Assembly: GCA_020161405.1 (NCBI GenBank)
Contig: JAIUOD010000002.1
Span: forward strand, 124,001 to 188,000
DNA length: 64,000 nt
Origin: Pseudomonadota bacterium
GTDB taxonomy: Bacteria; Pseudomonadota; Alphaproteobacteria; Caulobacterales; Aquidulcibacteraceae
Direction: 5' to 3'
In this document: piece by piece, positions 1 to 8,786 of the stretch
Numbering within the stretch: the first letter of the stretch is position 1
Layout of the letters: the number at the start of each line of letters is the position of its first letter
Position numbers and translations under genes: made by a program
Notes under the pieces: model-generated
The model's input: the letters and a program-made list of their open reading frames with translations, nothing else
Database searches by the model: none
Told to the model about the DNA's origin: nothing

Positions 1-1742
1 GCATCAGCAACCGCATTTAGGGCTTCTTCTTGTCCGACCACGCGTTCGCGCAATTTATCTTCCATTTTAAGAAGTTTGTCACGCTCACCTTCAAGCATTT
101 TATCAACTGGAATACCTGTCCAACGTGAAACCACTTCGGCGATTTGTTCGCTATCGACTGTTTCGGCAGCCAAAGATTGTTTATTGGTGTCAGCGTTTTT
201 CAATTCTTCTTCAAGTTTTGGAATGCGCCCATATTGCAATTCACCCGCTTTGGCATAATCGCCGCGACGCGTTGCATCTTGCAATTCAATATGAAGTTTT
301 TCCAATTCTTCTTTTAATTTTGTGGCGTCCGCAAGGCTTGCTTTTTCTGCGCGCCATTTTTCGGTCATATTGGCCGATTTTTCCTCGAGGTCTTGGATTT
401 CATCTTCAAGTTTTGCCAATCTATCGACCGATGCGGCATCTTGCTCCTTTTCAAGGGCAGAAGCCTCAATTTTTAATTGCATTAGGCGGCGGTCGATTTC
501 GTCCAATTCTTCGGGTTTGCTATCAACCTGCATTCTTAGGCGGCTTGATGCCTCATCCATCAAATCAATGGCCTTATCGGGTAAGAATCTGTCGGCAATA
601 TAGCGGTTAGATAGGGTCGCGGCGGCAACAATTGCGGCATCGCTAATGCGCACGCCATGATGCACTTCATATTTTTCCTTTAGACCACGTAGGATTGAAA
701 TTGTATCTTCAATTGTTGGTTCTTCAACAAAAACTGGTTGGAAGCGGCGCGCTAAAGCGGCATCTTTTTCAACATGTTTGCGATATTCATCCAAAGTGGT
801 TGCACCAACGCAGCGCAATTCACCGCGCGATAATGCAGGTTTTAAAAGGTTTGATGCATCCATCGCGCCATCACCTTTTCCCGCGCCCACAAGTGTATGC
901 ATTTCGTCGATGAATAGGATGATTTGCCCGCTTGCGGCCTGTACTTCTATGATAACGGCTTTTAGGCGTTCTTCAAATTCACCGCGATATTTTGCGCCCG
1001 CAATTAATGCGCCCATATCAAGCGATAAAAGTTTTTTATCTTTAAGGGATTCTGGCACATCACCATTGATTATTCTAAGTGCCAAACCTTCGGCAATTGC
1101 GGTTTTACCCACACCAGGTTCACCAATTAATACAGGGTTGTTTTTTGTGCGGCGGCTTAAAACCTGAATAGTGCGGCGAATTTCTTCATCGCGCCCGATT
1201 ACGGGGTCAAGTTTGCCGTTTTGCGCAGCCTCGGTAAGGTCGCGTGTATATTTTTTTAGGCTTTCATATTGGCTATCTGCGTTTTCACTATTGGCATTGC
1301 GCCCTTTGCGCATCATGCCGATTGCCATATTGATGCTTTGCGTGGTTACGCCCGCCGCTGCCAATGCTTCGCTGGCTTTTGATTTGCCTGCGGTAAGCAT
1401 TGAAAGCAAAAGCCATTCGGCGGCAACAAAAGAATCGCCCGCTTTTTTTGCCGCTTCTTCGGCGCCAGTAATGATGCGCGCGGTTTCATTTGGCAGATAA
1501 GTTTTACCATCACCGCCCTGTACAACAGGCAGACCTGCAACCGCAACATCGGCGGCAAGGCGCGCCTCATCAGGGCGACCACCCGCCGATTTTATAAGAC
1601 CAATTGCAAGCGACTTATCTTCATCAAGCATTGCCTTAAGCAAATGTTCAGGGGCAAAATATTGGTTGCCACGTTTAATAGCCTCCATTTGCCCAGCTTG
1701 GATAATATTGCGCGCCCGTTCGGTAAATTTCTCTAGATTCAT
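1..1742 (-). CDS. clpB: ATP-dependent chaperone ClpB, C-terminal part outside window
   Basis: Hsp100/AAA+ disaggregase that works with DnaK/DnaJ/GrpE to rescue aggregated proteins in the cytoplasm. About 580 codons are present and open to the window edge; the family is usually about 860 residues. Visible in order: the Clp N-domain, the first ATPase domain with Walker A GEPGVGKT and a FIDEMH-type Walker B, the charged coiled-coil M-domain that separates ClpB from ClpA/ClpC, and the start of the second ATPase domain ([12 protein letters not shown]). The ATG at 1742 follows a GAGGG ribosome site. The gene lies alone, divergent from parDE. The missing second ATPase motifs are an edge effect, not a deletion. 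Confidence 0.96.
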   Translation of the reverse strand, partial: MNLEKFTERARNIIQAGQMEAIKRGNQYFAPEHLLKAMLDEDKSLAIGLIKSAGGRPDEARLAADVAVAGLPVVQGGDGKTYLPNETARIITGAEEAAKKAGDSFVAAEWLLLSMLTAGKSKASEALAAAGVTTQSINMAIGMMRKGRNANSENADSQYESLKKYTRDLTEAAQNGKLDPVIGRDEEIRRTIQVLSRRTKNNPVLIGEPGVGKTAIAEGLALRIINGDVPESLKDKKLLSLDMGALIAGAKYRGEFEERLKAVIIEVQAASGQIILFIDEMHTLVGAGKGDGAMDASNLLKPALSRGELRCVGATTLDEYRKHVEKDAALARRFQPVFVEEPTIEDTISILRGLKEKYEVHHGVRISDAAIVAAATLSNRYIADRFLPDKAIDLMDEASSRLRMQVDSKPEELDEIDRRLMQLKIEASALEKEQDAASVDRLAKLEDEIQDLEEKSANMTEKWRAEKASLADATKLKEELEKLHIELQDATRRGDYAKAGELQYGRIPKLEEELKNADTNKQSLAAETVDSEQIAEVVSRWTGIPVDKMLEGERDKLLKMEDKLRERVVGQEEALNAVAD

Positions 1743-1796
1743 CTTGAACCCTCGTTTCTATGAAGATTTGGCAAGCCTAAGCCCGCCCACACTATA

Positions 1797-1826
1797 TAGA
1801 TAGGTGTTGTATATATGTTACACAAG
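1797..1826 (-). promoter_or_regulatory. Putative sigma-32 (RpoH) promoter of clpB
   Basis: On the minus strand, CTTGTG (1826-1821) and CCTATCTA (1804-1797) are separated by 16 bases. This resembles the alphaproteobacterial heat-shock pattern CTTG followed after 16-18 bases by CYTATNT. It lies about 55 bases upstream of the clpB start. The call is by pattern only. Confidence 0.5.
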
Positions 1827-1870
1827 GGGTGTGGTGGAAAATCACAAATATTATGTGATAAATTATTTTT

Positions 1871-1910
1871 ATTGTCAATCATTGACAATTTTTGCTAATT
1901 TTGGATAATA
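1871..1910 (+). promoter_or_regulatory. parDE promoter with overlapping palindromic operator
   Basis: TTGACA (1882-1887) and GATAAT (1904-1909) with a 16-base spacer form a good sigma-70 promoter. A perfect dyad ATTGTCAA-TCA-TTGACAAT (1871-1889) has its right arm on the -35 box. That is where a ParD-type ribbon-helix-helix repressor would bind for autoregulation. A ribosome site AGAGG follows at 1922-1926. Confidence 0.65.
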
Positions 1911-1934
1911 TCAAAAAACCAAAGAGGCACTTCA

Positions 1935-2210
1935 ATGAATATCAACCTTACCCCTAAACTTGAAGAAATGGTGCGTGAAAAAGTAAAGTCTGGGCTTTAT
2001 AATAATGCGTCCGAAGTTGTGCGTGAGGCTTTAAGAATGATGGAAGCAAATGATAGGCGCGGGCTTAAAATTTGGACGAAAGATGAAATAGAAGCTGAAT
2101 TAATCAAAGGTATTGAAAGTGGATTTACCGAAGGCAATATTGATGTCGAAGATATTAAAAAACGCGGTCGCGAGCGTCTTAATGCTTTAAGGGCAAAAGA
2201 TGCTGCTTAG
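1935..2210 (+). CDS. parD: ParD-family antitoxin
   Basis: Antitoxin of a type II pair. It neutralises ParE and represses its own promoter. The 91-residue protein begins with the ribbon-helix-helix pattern typical of ParD (NINLTPKLEEMVREKVKSG, then NNASEVVREALR) and ends in a charged tail that would wrap the toxin. An AGAGG site lies 8 bases before the ATG. The last 11 bases overlap parE, as expected for translational coupling. Confidence 0.9.
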   Translation: MNINLTPKLEEMVREKVKSGLYNNASEVVREALRMMEANDRRGLKIWTKDEIEAELIKGIESGFTEGNIDVEDIKKRGRERLNALRAKDAA

Positions 2211-2499
2211 GTCGCAAAAATCAAATGAAGATATTGATAAAATATGGCTTTATATCGCTTTAGATAATCAACATGCAGCAGATAATTTTGTTGATGAAAT
2301 ATACAAAAAATACGATTTATTAGAAAGCAATCCATTTATAGGTCGAATTAATAATAGTTTTAATTTAACTGGGCGTGAAATTAGGCAATTTCCTATTGGT
2401 AATTACATAATTTTTTACGCCCAAATTAAAGATGGTGTCGAGATATTAAGAATAATACACGGCGCAATGGATTTTGATGATGATTTAGAAAATTTCTAA
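2200..2499 (+). CDS. parE: ParE/RelE-superfamily toxin
   Basis: Toxin partner of ParD. Characterised ParE proteins poison DNA gyrase, while relatives of this fold cleave mRNA, so the target here is inferred. At 99 residues it has normal family length. It shows the ParE core: an N-terminal helical hairpin (SNEDIDKIWLYIA), a GREIRQFPIGNYIIFY strand, and the final strand VEILRIIHGAMDF. Its ATG lies inside parD. Its stop overlaps the convergent transporter gene by 4 bases. Confidence 0.88.
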   Translation: MLLRSQKSNEDIDKIWLYIALDNQHAADNFVDEIYKKYDLLESNPFIGRINNSFNLTGREIRQFPIGNYIIFYAQIKDGVEILRIIHGAMDFDDDLENF

Positions 2500-3878
2500 C
2501 CCTCAACTGTTGCAAATTTCTTCCTCAACGCAAATTTCAATCCTATAAACACCAAACATGCAAAGCCTGCTGCGGCGGCATGTAATAGCCAGAATTGGAC
2601 TGTTGGGATTTTTTCGAATAATGCACCGATTTTACCAACGGTTTTATTAGCTATAAAGAATGTTATGTTGAAAATCCCTGTTACAAGGCCGATTAATTGA
2701 ACTGGCGCAAGGCGCATGAAAAGTGCGAGCGCGATTGGCAATACCATTGCAAAGCCGATTGAATTCACAAAATGGAACATAACAGGCCAGAATAGGCCGA
2801 TTTTTCCATCCGCGCCTTTTGTTACTTCCGCCATTACAAGGCAAAGCATACCAAGCATTGCGATGAAAGTACCGATAATGATTTTTGTAATTTCATCAGG
2901 CTCTTTCCATTTTGTGCCATACCAACGGAAGAATATGGCAACAATCGCAAGGAAGGAAACCGAAACAATTGAATCAAGGGTTACAAGCCATGTTGTCGGA
3001 AGTTTATTACCATTCCATACCAAGTTAAAATCCCGATCGCCCCAAACTAAATAGGCGTTGAAAATCTCTTGATTTGGTAAAAGACCGATTGCCAATACTG
3101 GAACAATAAGAACCAAAATACCAACCATTTTCCAATCTTCGGCGGTTAAAGGTGGTTTCTTTTCGCCTTCTTTTTTCTTTTCAATAACGCTTTTTGGATA
3201 ATGTTTTAGGCCTGAAAGATAAATTACAATCGAAACTAGCATTCCAACGCCTGCGGCACCAAAACCCCAATGCCAGCCCTTGGTTTCGCCCAATGTACCA
3301 ACGATAAGTGGGGAAATAATAACGCCCGCATTGATTGCAAGATAATAGATTTGGAATGCATCTGCACGTCTATTATCTTCTTGGGCATAAAGACTTCCAA
3401 CTTGCCCTTGAAGGTTGCCCTTAAAGAAGCCAGAACCCAAAATAAGACATAAAAGCGCAACCAAAAACGTTGGGTCAAACGCCATTAAAAAATGGCCCAA
3501 TGCCATCAAAACCGCGCCAGTAATAATTGCAGGTGTACGCCCCATAAATCTATCAGCAATAAGGCCGCCCAAAAGTGGGGTCATATAAACCCATGCCGCA
3601 TAATCACCAAAGATATTTGATGCCAGAGCCTTTGGGTCGGTTTCATTATAATGCGCGGAAAACCAATCAAAGAACCAAATATTTTCAATATGCCCAGGAT
3701 GCAAAAGGAATTTAGACATATAAAGTACAAGCAAGGATTGCATGCCATAATATGAAAAACGCTCCCATGCCTCTGTGAATGCAATGAAACCAAGACCTTT
3801 TGGGTGGCCTAAAAACGCCTTGTCGTCCTTAAGTTTTTGTGTGGATTCTATGTCTAAATTTGAATCTTCGCTTATCAT
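2496..3878 (-). CDS. POT-family proton-dependent peptide transporter
   Basis: Inner-membrane MFS-type importer of di- or tripeptides driven by protons (POT/PTR2, DtpA-like). The family signature ExxER lies in transmembrane helix 1 (TEAWERFSYYGM, about residues 35-46), and roughly 12-14 hydrophobic segments follow. The 460-residue length is normal. I chose the ATG at 3878, which has GGGG four bases upstream, over the ATG at 3890, which has no ribosome site. It stands alone, convergent with parE, with about 290 untranslated bases upstream. The exact substrate is not visible. Confidence 0.88.
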   Translation of the reverse strand: MISEDSNLDIESTQKLKDDKAFLGHPKGLGFIAFTEAWERFSYYGMQSLLVLYMSKFLLHPGHIENIWFFDWFSAHYNETDPKALASNIFGDYAAWVYMTPLLGGLIADRFMGRTPAIITGAVLMALGHFLMAFDPTFLVALLCLILGSGFFKGNLQGQVGSLYAQEDNRRADAFQIYYLAINAGVIISPLIVGTLGETKGWHWGFGAAGVGMLVSIVIYLSGLKHYPKSVIEKKKEGEKKPPLTAEDWKMVGILVLIVPVLAIGLLPNQEIFNAYLVWGDRDFNLVWNGNKLPTTWLVTLDSIVSVSFLAIVAIFFRWYGTKWKEPDEITKIIIGTFIAMLGMLCLVMAEVTKGADGKIGLFWPVMFHFVNSIGFAMVLPIALALFMRLAPVQLIGLVTGIFNITFFIANKTVGKIGALFEKIPTVQFWLLHAAAAGFACLVFIGLKFALRKKFATVEG

Positions 3879-4172
3879 TTTGCCCCGCATTTATTTGATT
3901 TGTTGCAATTGAAACTAGGATAAGTTTCAATTATAGGCAATGGGGTTTTTGCAACTCTTAATATATTGAATCATAAGTAAATTTTATTGTGGTGCACTTT
4001 TGCACTTATGTGATAAAATACTGTGAAAGAGGTTGCAATGTTTCATCATGAAGTAATTAAAAATTAAAAATATACTTTATTTCTTGAACGTTTTTGTGGC
4101 GTGCGGGTTTGGTTATGTAATAAATGTTTATACTTAAAGCGTATATTTAAAAATCATTATTGAGGGAATTGA

Positions 4173-4868
4173 ATGTCTGATGAATTGCTAAAAATAGTTG
4201 GTTTTGGTCAGCATAAAATTCTTATACTTGATGATTTTTTGGATAATCCCGAAGAAGTTATTGCGGCTGCTTGTGATCTTTCGCCTTTTGAAAAAGCTCC
4301 ACAAAGCACATATTACCCTGGAATAAGGCGATATATAACCTCTAATATGCTTGGTGCGCGCCCTTATGTTGATACAATGCGTGAGGCATTATTGCCAATT
4401 ATGGCGCATTTTTATGGCGCAAAATCGATAGAAGTTGATGAACCAAGTTTTTCAATGGTCACAAATGCCCCAAATGAGCTTAGCCAAATTCAGACAGTTC
4501 CACATTTTGATGATTTGGATGAAAACTTTTTTGCTATCTTACATTATTTATCGCCATCTCATAAAAGTGGCACAAGCCTTTATCGACATAATGAAACAGG
4601 GATTGAAAAAGTTACTTTGTTAAATCGTGATACCTACATAAATTCTTTATCCAAGCAATTATCACAAAAGCCGCGCGAACAAAAATATATGCTTGGAAGC
4701 GATGAATTATTCACCGAAATATATAATATAGAAGGCGTATTTAATCGTGTTGCAATTTATCAAGGCGCAATATTGCATTCTGGAAATATTACCCCCGATG
4801 AAAATCTAAGCCATGATCCTAAGAAAGGTCGTTTAACCGCAAATATTTTTGTTAGGATTAGTAAGTAA
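4173..4868 (+). CDS. DUF6445-like protein, possible 2-oxoglutarate/Fe(II) oxygenase fold
   Basis: I recognise the general layout of DUF6445 proteins, which often sit near tryptophan halogenase genes, but no such gene is nearby. The 231-residue protein has no signal peptide. H111-F-D113, H202 (in LHSGN) and R220 fit the HxD...H...R order of Fe(II)/2-oxoglutarate oxygenases. An early DDFLDNPEEV segment resembles the start of prolyl-hydroxylase-like domains. The function is unknown and the oxygenase idea is an inference. GAGGG precedes the ATG, and the following GTG-start gene begins on the next base. Confidence 0.6.
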   Translation: MSDELLKIVGFGQHKILILDDFLDNPEEVIAAACDLSPFEKAPQSTYYPGIRRYITSNMLGARPYVDTMREALLPIMAHFYGAKSIEVDEPSFSMVTNAPNELSQIQTVPHFDDLDENFFAILHYLSPSHKSGTSLYRHNETGIEKVTLLNRDTYINSLSKQLSQKPREQKYMLGSDELFTEIYNIEGVFNRVAIYQGAILHSGNITPDENLSHDPKKGRLTANIFVRISK

Positions 4869-5222
4869 GTGGCAGTTAATTTAGATGAAATCCGAAAATT
4901 CTTATTAAGTCTTCCTGATGTTAGTGAGGGCACTTCATGGGATGCAGTTTCATTTAAAGTGAATAAAAAGGTGATTTTATTTTGGAACCCAAAATATGAT
5001 TGCCCAGTTTTCAAAATGCCCTTTGATGAGCGTGATTTTCTTTTGGAAATTGATAGTGAAACCTTTTTTACAACCGATCACCATCGCAATTTTCCGTGTA
5101 TATTGGGGCGCGCCGATAAATTGGATAAAGAATGGGTGCAAAACAAATTAATGCAAATTTGGTGCGCCCAAGTTTCAAAGAAAACTTTAAAAGATTTTGA
5201 CAATAAAAAAGCGGGTGATTAA
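4869..5222 (+). CDS. MmcQ/YjbR-like protein
   Basis: A 117-residue protein of the MmcQ/YjbR fold (double-wing, CyaY-like), a family annotated as DNA-binding without a firm biochemical role. Typical features are the LLSLPDVSEGTSWD opening, a central strand set (KVILFWNPKY) and the DHHRNFPCIL region before the C-terminal helix. It starts with GTG directly after the TAA of the upstream gene, so it depends on translational coupling. Its stop codon lies in the loop of the downstream terminator. Confidence 0.8.
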   Translation: MAVNLDEIRKFLLSLPDVSEGTSWDAVSFKVNKKVILFWNPKYDCPVFKMPFDERDFLLEIDSETFFTTDHHRNFPCILGRADKLDKEWVQNKLMQIWCAQVSKKTLKDFDNKKAGD

Positions 5223-5233
5223 CCCGCTTTTTT
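5205..5233. terminator. Bidirectional intrinsic terminator
   Basis: Stem GCGGGT (5211-5216) / ACCCGC (5222-5227), flanked by six A on the left and six T on the right, so it works on both strands. It ends the plus-strand pair and the convergent lipoprotein gene. Confidence 0.85.
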
Positions 5234-5235
5234 GA

Positions 5236-6300
5236 TTATTTCTTTTTCTTTGGCGGGGCCTTTTTTGCAGGGGCTTTTTTGGTTGCCTTAGCTTTTTGCG
5301 CCGCAAGTTTTGCTGAATTTTCTTCATGTTCGCGTGCAATTCTTGCAGTCATTTCAGCGCGAATACGGCGAATTTCAGCAGGGTCATCAACATTGTTTTT
5401 AATACATTGCGCCAATTTTTCTTGGTAATATTCATACATACAATAAGTATGTTCGAATGAATATTTTGAAGCGGCAACACACATTTTCAAATCAATTTTC
5501 ACATCAGTTGCGCACCCCGCGCCAGAACCAAGGCGAAGCATATTCATAGCCTCTTTATCGGCGCGAATTATATAAAGCGCGGCAGCCGCGATAATTCTAT
5601 TATCAACTGTTTCAGTTGCGACTGTACTAATTTTAAGGTTTGAATCAACAAAACCTGAAGGGCTCATCGGGGTTGTGAAATTGGTATCAATATTTTTTAG
5701 ACGCATATCCTTAGGCATAACAACTTTAGACATTGGCAATTTTTGCATTGAATATGAAGTTTGCTGTAATGAAAGGCCATTATTTTTGATAATATCTAAA
5801 TGGTTTGTAAGCGCAGCAGAAGCCATTCTTTTTGCTTCTTCATAACCATCAAGATTTACAACCCAATTTGGATTAGCTTCTAATTGTTCGATAAAGCGTG
5901 CGCGGCCCATTGGCGTGCCAGTTTTCATAATACCATCACGGAAAGCCGATGACATTGACGAGGCAATCATTGCATAGGCTTTTGCACCATCAATAGTTTC
6001 AGAACGACCATATAAAGTAGTTTTATCCAATGAATCGGCAATTGCACTATTGGTTGAAACATTTGCCGCAGATGCCGCGCGTGCAACTTCATCACTTAAG
6101 CGTGGGAAATAACCTGCAAGATTTTCTAGTGAACGTGAATATTCACTTGGCCCAACATTGGTTGGGATGATTGGAGGTGGTGGTGCTTTAACAACAGGTG
6201 GTGGTGGCGGTGGTGGTGGCGGTGAAGCAGGGCTTGTAGTTTCACATGCGGCAAGTAATGTTAAGCTACCGATGATTAGATATTTTCCATAATTTGCCAT
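5236..6300 (-). CDS. Proline-rich lipoprotein with C-terminal Cys domain, paralogue of the 7723-8658 product
   Basis: Function not recognised. The ATG at 6300 has AGGTGG just upstream and gives a short lipoprotein signal ending in the lipobox LAAC; an in-frame ATG nine codons earlier lacks a ribosome site. After the Cys comes a nine-proline run and more PPP motifs, as in envelope linkers that span or press against peptidoglycan. The middle is helical. Near residues 255-310 is a block with four Cys (AAAALYII, LGSGAGCATD, MCVAASKY, then further Cys) that is closely repeated in the gene beyond nhaA. The tail is Lys/Ala-rich. A lipid-anchored envelope protein is the safest call. Confidence 0.72.
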   Translation of the reverse strand: MANYGKYLIIGSLTLLAACETTSPASPPPPPPPPPVVKAPPPPIIPTNVGPSEYSRSLENLAGYFPRLSDEVARAASAANVSTNSAIADSLDKTTLYGRSETIDGAKAYAMIASSMSSAFRDGIMKTGTPMGRARFIEQLEANPNWVVNLDGYEEAKRMASAALTNHLDIIKNNGLSLQQTSYSMQKLPMSKVVMPKDMRLKNIDTNFTTPMSPSGFVDSNLKISTVATETVDNRIIAAAALYIIRADKEAMNMLRLGSGAGCATDVKIDLKMCVAASKYSFEHTYCMYEYYQEKLAQCIKNNVDDPAEIRRIRAEMTARIAREHEENSAKLAAQKAKATKKAPAKKAPPKKKK

Positions 6301-6435
6301 TTTCCACCTTTTTATCAAATGACGCATAAAGTGCGTAAAATTCGTGTAATGGGCGAAACTTTAAACGCATTGCGTGCTTATTTTCAACCCCATATTGTGT
6401 TTGTTAATATATAGTAATGTTATGTGAACGCAGTA

Positions 6436-7626
6436 TTAATTAGAAATATTGGGAACTAATTTTTGCGACCTTAGTGTCAAAATTCCGATGATTGCGGCAA
6501 TGAAAGATGTAAGTAAAACCGCAAACCTAATTTGCGCATTCATCGCAATATCGGCATCACCAAATGCAAGGCTTGCTAAAAACAAGCTCATGGTAAAGCC
6601 AATTGAACAAAGAATACTTGCACCAAATAGGTTTTTAAAGCTTATAGTGCGCGGAATTTGAACGATTTTTATGGCTTTTGCCAAATAAATAAATCCAATT
6701 ACACCAATAGGTTTGCCCAAAAATAAGCCAAGTGAAATTGCAAGAACCAATGGGCTTGTAACCATTTCAAGGCTAAAATTATTAAGGGAAAAGCCTGCAT
6801 TACTTAGGGCAAAAAGTGGCAAAATAAGATATTTTACCCATGCTGAAAAATCATCATGTAAATCTTCAAGTGGGCTTTCAAACTCTTGGCTATTTGATTT
6901 AAGCGGAACAGCAATTGCGGTTAAAATACCTGCAAGTGTTGGGTGAAAACCACTTTTTAGCATATAGGCCCAAATAAAAATCCCGCCGACCACAAAAATC
7001 CAAGGACGTCTTAAATTTAAGGCACTTAAAGTTAATAATAATCCAAAAAATCCAAAGGCAATGCCCAAGGATACATAATCAATATTATGCCCAAATAATG
7101 CGGCAATTAATGCAACCGCACCCAAATCATCAACAACGGCAAGTGTTAAAAGGAAAACCCGCAATGCAGCCGGGATTTTCTTCCCAACCAAAGCAAGGGC
7201 AGCAATTGCAAAGGCAATATCGGTGGCAACTGGAATAGGCCAACCTTTTGCAATATGCGGATGGTTAAATCCATAAGAAATCCCAAGATAAATAAGGGCA
7301 GGAACAATCATACCGCCCAATGCGCCAAATATTGGCATTGCAAGGGTTTTGGGATTGCTTAAACTTCCGACCAAAATTTCTTTTTTTATTTCAAGGCCAA
7401 CATGGAAAAAGAAAATTGCCATAAGCCCTTCTTTAATCCAATCCTTAAGGCTTGCATCATATTGCCAATTATCAAATTTAACAATGTGATGTGCCGAAAG
7501 CCAATTATCAAAAGCAATATTAAACGGGCTATTTGCGATTATAATCGCAATAAGCGCAAATATGCCAAGTATTATTCCGGCTGCTGCTTCTAATTCAAAA
7601 AAGTTTTTTATTTTTTTAAGTGCCAT
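6436..7626 (-). CDS. nhaA: Na+/H+ antiporter NhaA
   Basis: Inner-membrane antiporter that expels sodium in exchange for protons, for pH and salt balance. The 396-residue length is normal. The ion-binding acids are present: D136 in the ATDIAFA segment and D166-D167 in AVVDDLGA, matching E. coli D133, D163 and D164. The N-terminal FFELEAAAGIIL and the KKEILVGSL loop are also family hallmarks. No NhaR-type regulator is adjacent. The gene sits between two genes for paralogous exported proteins. Confidence 0.96.
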   Translation of the reverse strand: MALKKIKNFFELEAAAGIILGIFALIAIIIANSPFNIAFDNWLSAHHIVKFDNWQYDASLKDWIKEGLMAIFFFHVGLEIKKEILVGSLSNPKTLAMPIFGALGGMIVPALIYLGISYGFNHPHIAKGWPIPVATDIAFAIAALALVGKKIPAALRVFLLTLAVVDDLGAVALIAALFGHNIDYVSLGIAFGFFGLLLTLSALNLRRPWIFVVGGIFIWAYMLKSGFHPTLAGILTAIAVPLKSNSQEFESPLEDLHDDFSAWVKYLILPLFALSNAGFSLNNFSLEMVTSPLVLAISLGLFLGKPIGVIGFIYLAKAIKIVQIPRTISFKNLFGASILCSIGFTMSLFLASLAFGDADIAMNAQIRFAVLLTSFIAAIIGILTLRSQKLVPNISN

Positions 7627-7672
7627 AATTTCTTATAGGCAGTTTAGCATTTTTGGTAAACCAAAATCGCAT

Positions 7673-7700
7673 AAAAAAGCCGCGCAAAATTCTGCGCGGC
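7673..7700 (-). terminator. Intrinsic terminator of the 7723-8658 gene
   Basis: On the minus strand, an 8-bp GC-rich stem (GCCGCGCA/TGCGCGGC; 7700-7693 with 7686-7679) is followed by six T (7678-7673). It separates the exported-protein gene from nhaA. Confidence 0.85.
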
Positions 7701-7722
7701 ATTAAAGTTTATTTGCGGGGGA

Positions 7723-8658
7723 TTATTTCAAAGCTTTTTTAACGCATTTATTGGCGTCTTCATAAGCATGTTTGGCAAGGCAGAAACTATGCTCATATGG
7801 ATATTTGCTTGCTGACACGCACATGCGCAAAGTTAGATAGGCATCTTTGGCGCAATTTTCGCCTGAACCTAATTTTATAAGTGATAAAGCGTCATCTTGC
7901 GCACCAATTGCAACAAGTGCGGCGGCGGCAAGTAATTTATCATTTATCTGAACTTCAATAGAATTATAATTCACAATTTCAGAAATATTAATCGGTGTAA
8001 AATTTGCGGGGCTTTTCTTTGCATTTGCAAGCGCAATCAAATGAATATGTTTATCATTTTCGGTTTTGGCCCAGCCAAATTTTTGAAGATCATACGATGC
8101 CTGTGTTAAATAGGCGCTTGCTTTATCAATTTTTTCAACCCCAAGGCCAAGGCTTGCGGATGCGGTTTTATATGCGCTTTCATAACCATCAAAGCTTTTG
8201 ACCATTGCAACATTATCTTTAAGTTTTGCCGCAAATGCTTCCTTGCCCATAAAATCTGAAATTTGTTTTACACTATTTACAAATTGCGTGTTTGATAATG
8301 CGGTTACAATAACCATTGCTTTTGCGCCATCAATTGAATTTGCGCCCGTAAGGCTTGGTGAATTATCAAGATAATGGCCAATTGAATTTGCATTTTCCAA
8401 ACCCTGTGGGCTTGCCGCATTTTGCGCTTCTTTAACAAGGGCAGAAAAATTACCCGCCATTTGCGCAAAATTCACATTTTGTTTAATCGGTGAGGTGGCA
8501 ATAATATTGCTTGATGCAACTTGGATATTTTTTTCTGCTGCAAAATTAATGTCTTCAGAAAATTGTGCATTCGCCTGTTCTTGGGCATTTGCATAGCCAC
8601 ATAAACATGATGCGCTTAATATTAGGCCAAGAATAAAATTAGATTTTATAAATTGCAT
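7723..8658 (-). CDS. Exported protein, paralogue of the lipoprotein at 5236-6300
   Basis: Function not recognised. The ATG at 8658 follows AGGGG. The first 25 residues form a signal peptide ending in ANA, giving a periplasmic or outer-surface protein of about 285 residues. The C-terminal 70 residues repeat the paralogue's four-Cys block (AAAALVAI, LGSGENCAKD, MCVSASKYPYEH, then two more Cys near the end). The middle parts align as well (IDGAKA near residue 105, FDGYE near 150). It lacks the polyproline linker and the Lys/Ala tail, so only its partner is lipid-anchored. Paired cysteines in exported proteins suggest disulfides. Confidence 0.72.
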   Translation of the reverse strand: MQFIKSNFILGLILSASCLCGYANAQEQANAQFSEDINFAAEKNIQVASSNIIATSPIKQNVNFAQMAGNFSALVKEAQNAASPQGLENANSIGHYLDNSPSLTGANSIDGAKAMVIVTALSNTQFVNSVKQISDFMGKEAFAAKLKDNVAMVKSFDGYESAYKTASASLGLGVEKIDKASAYLTQASYDLQKFGWAKTENDKHIHLIALANAKKSPANFTPINISEIVNYNSIEVQINDKLLAAAALVAIGAQDDALSLIKLGSGENCAKDAYLTLRMCVSASKYPYEHSFCLAKHAYEDANKCVKKALK

Positions 8659-8786
8659 TTTGCTTCCCCTCAAAATGGCGAGATTGCACAATGCGGGATA
8701 TAAGTTTTCCTATTTTTAAATTGTCGCCCTAGAATTTATTCAAATTTTATTTAATACAAATTCTATGCAAATTAAGGTTGAAAAAT

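Noticed and set aside
1..1742. clpB as a truncated pseudogene
   Set aside because: The frame is open and fully conserved up to the window edge; the missing part lies outside.
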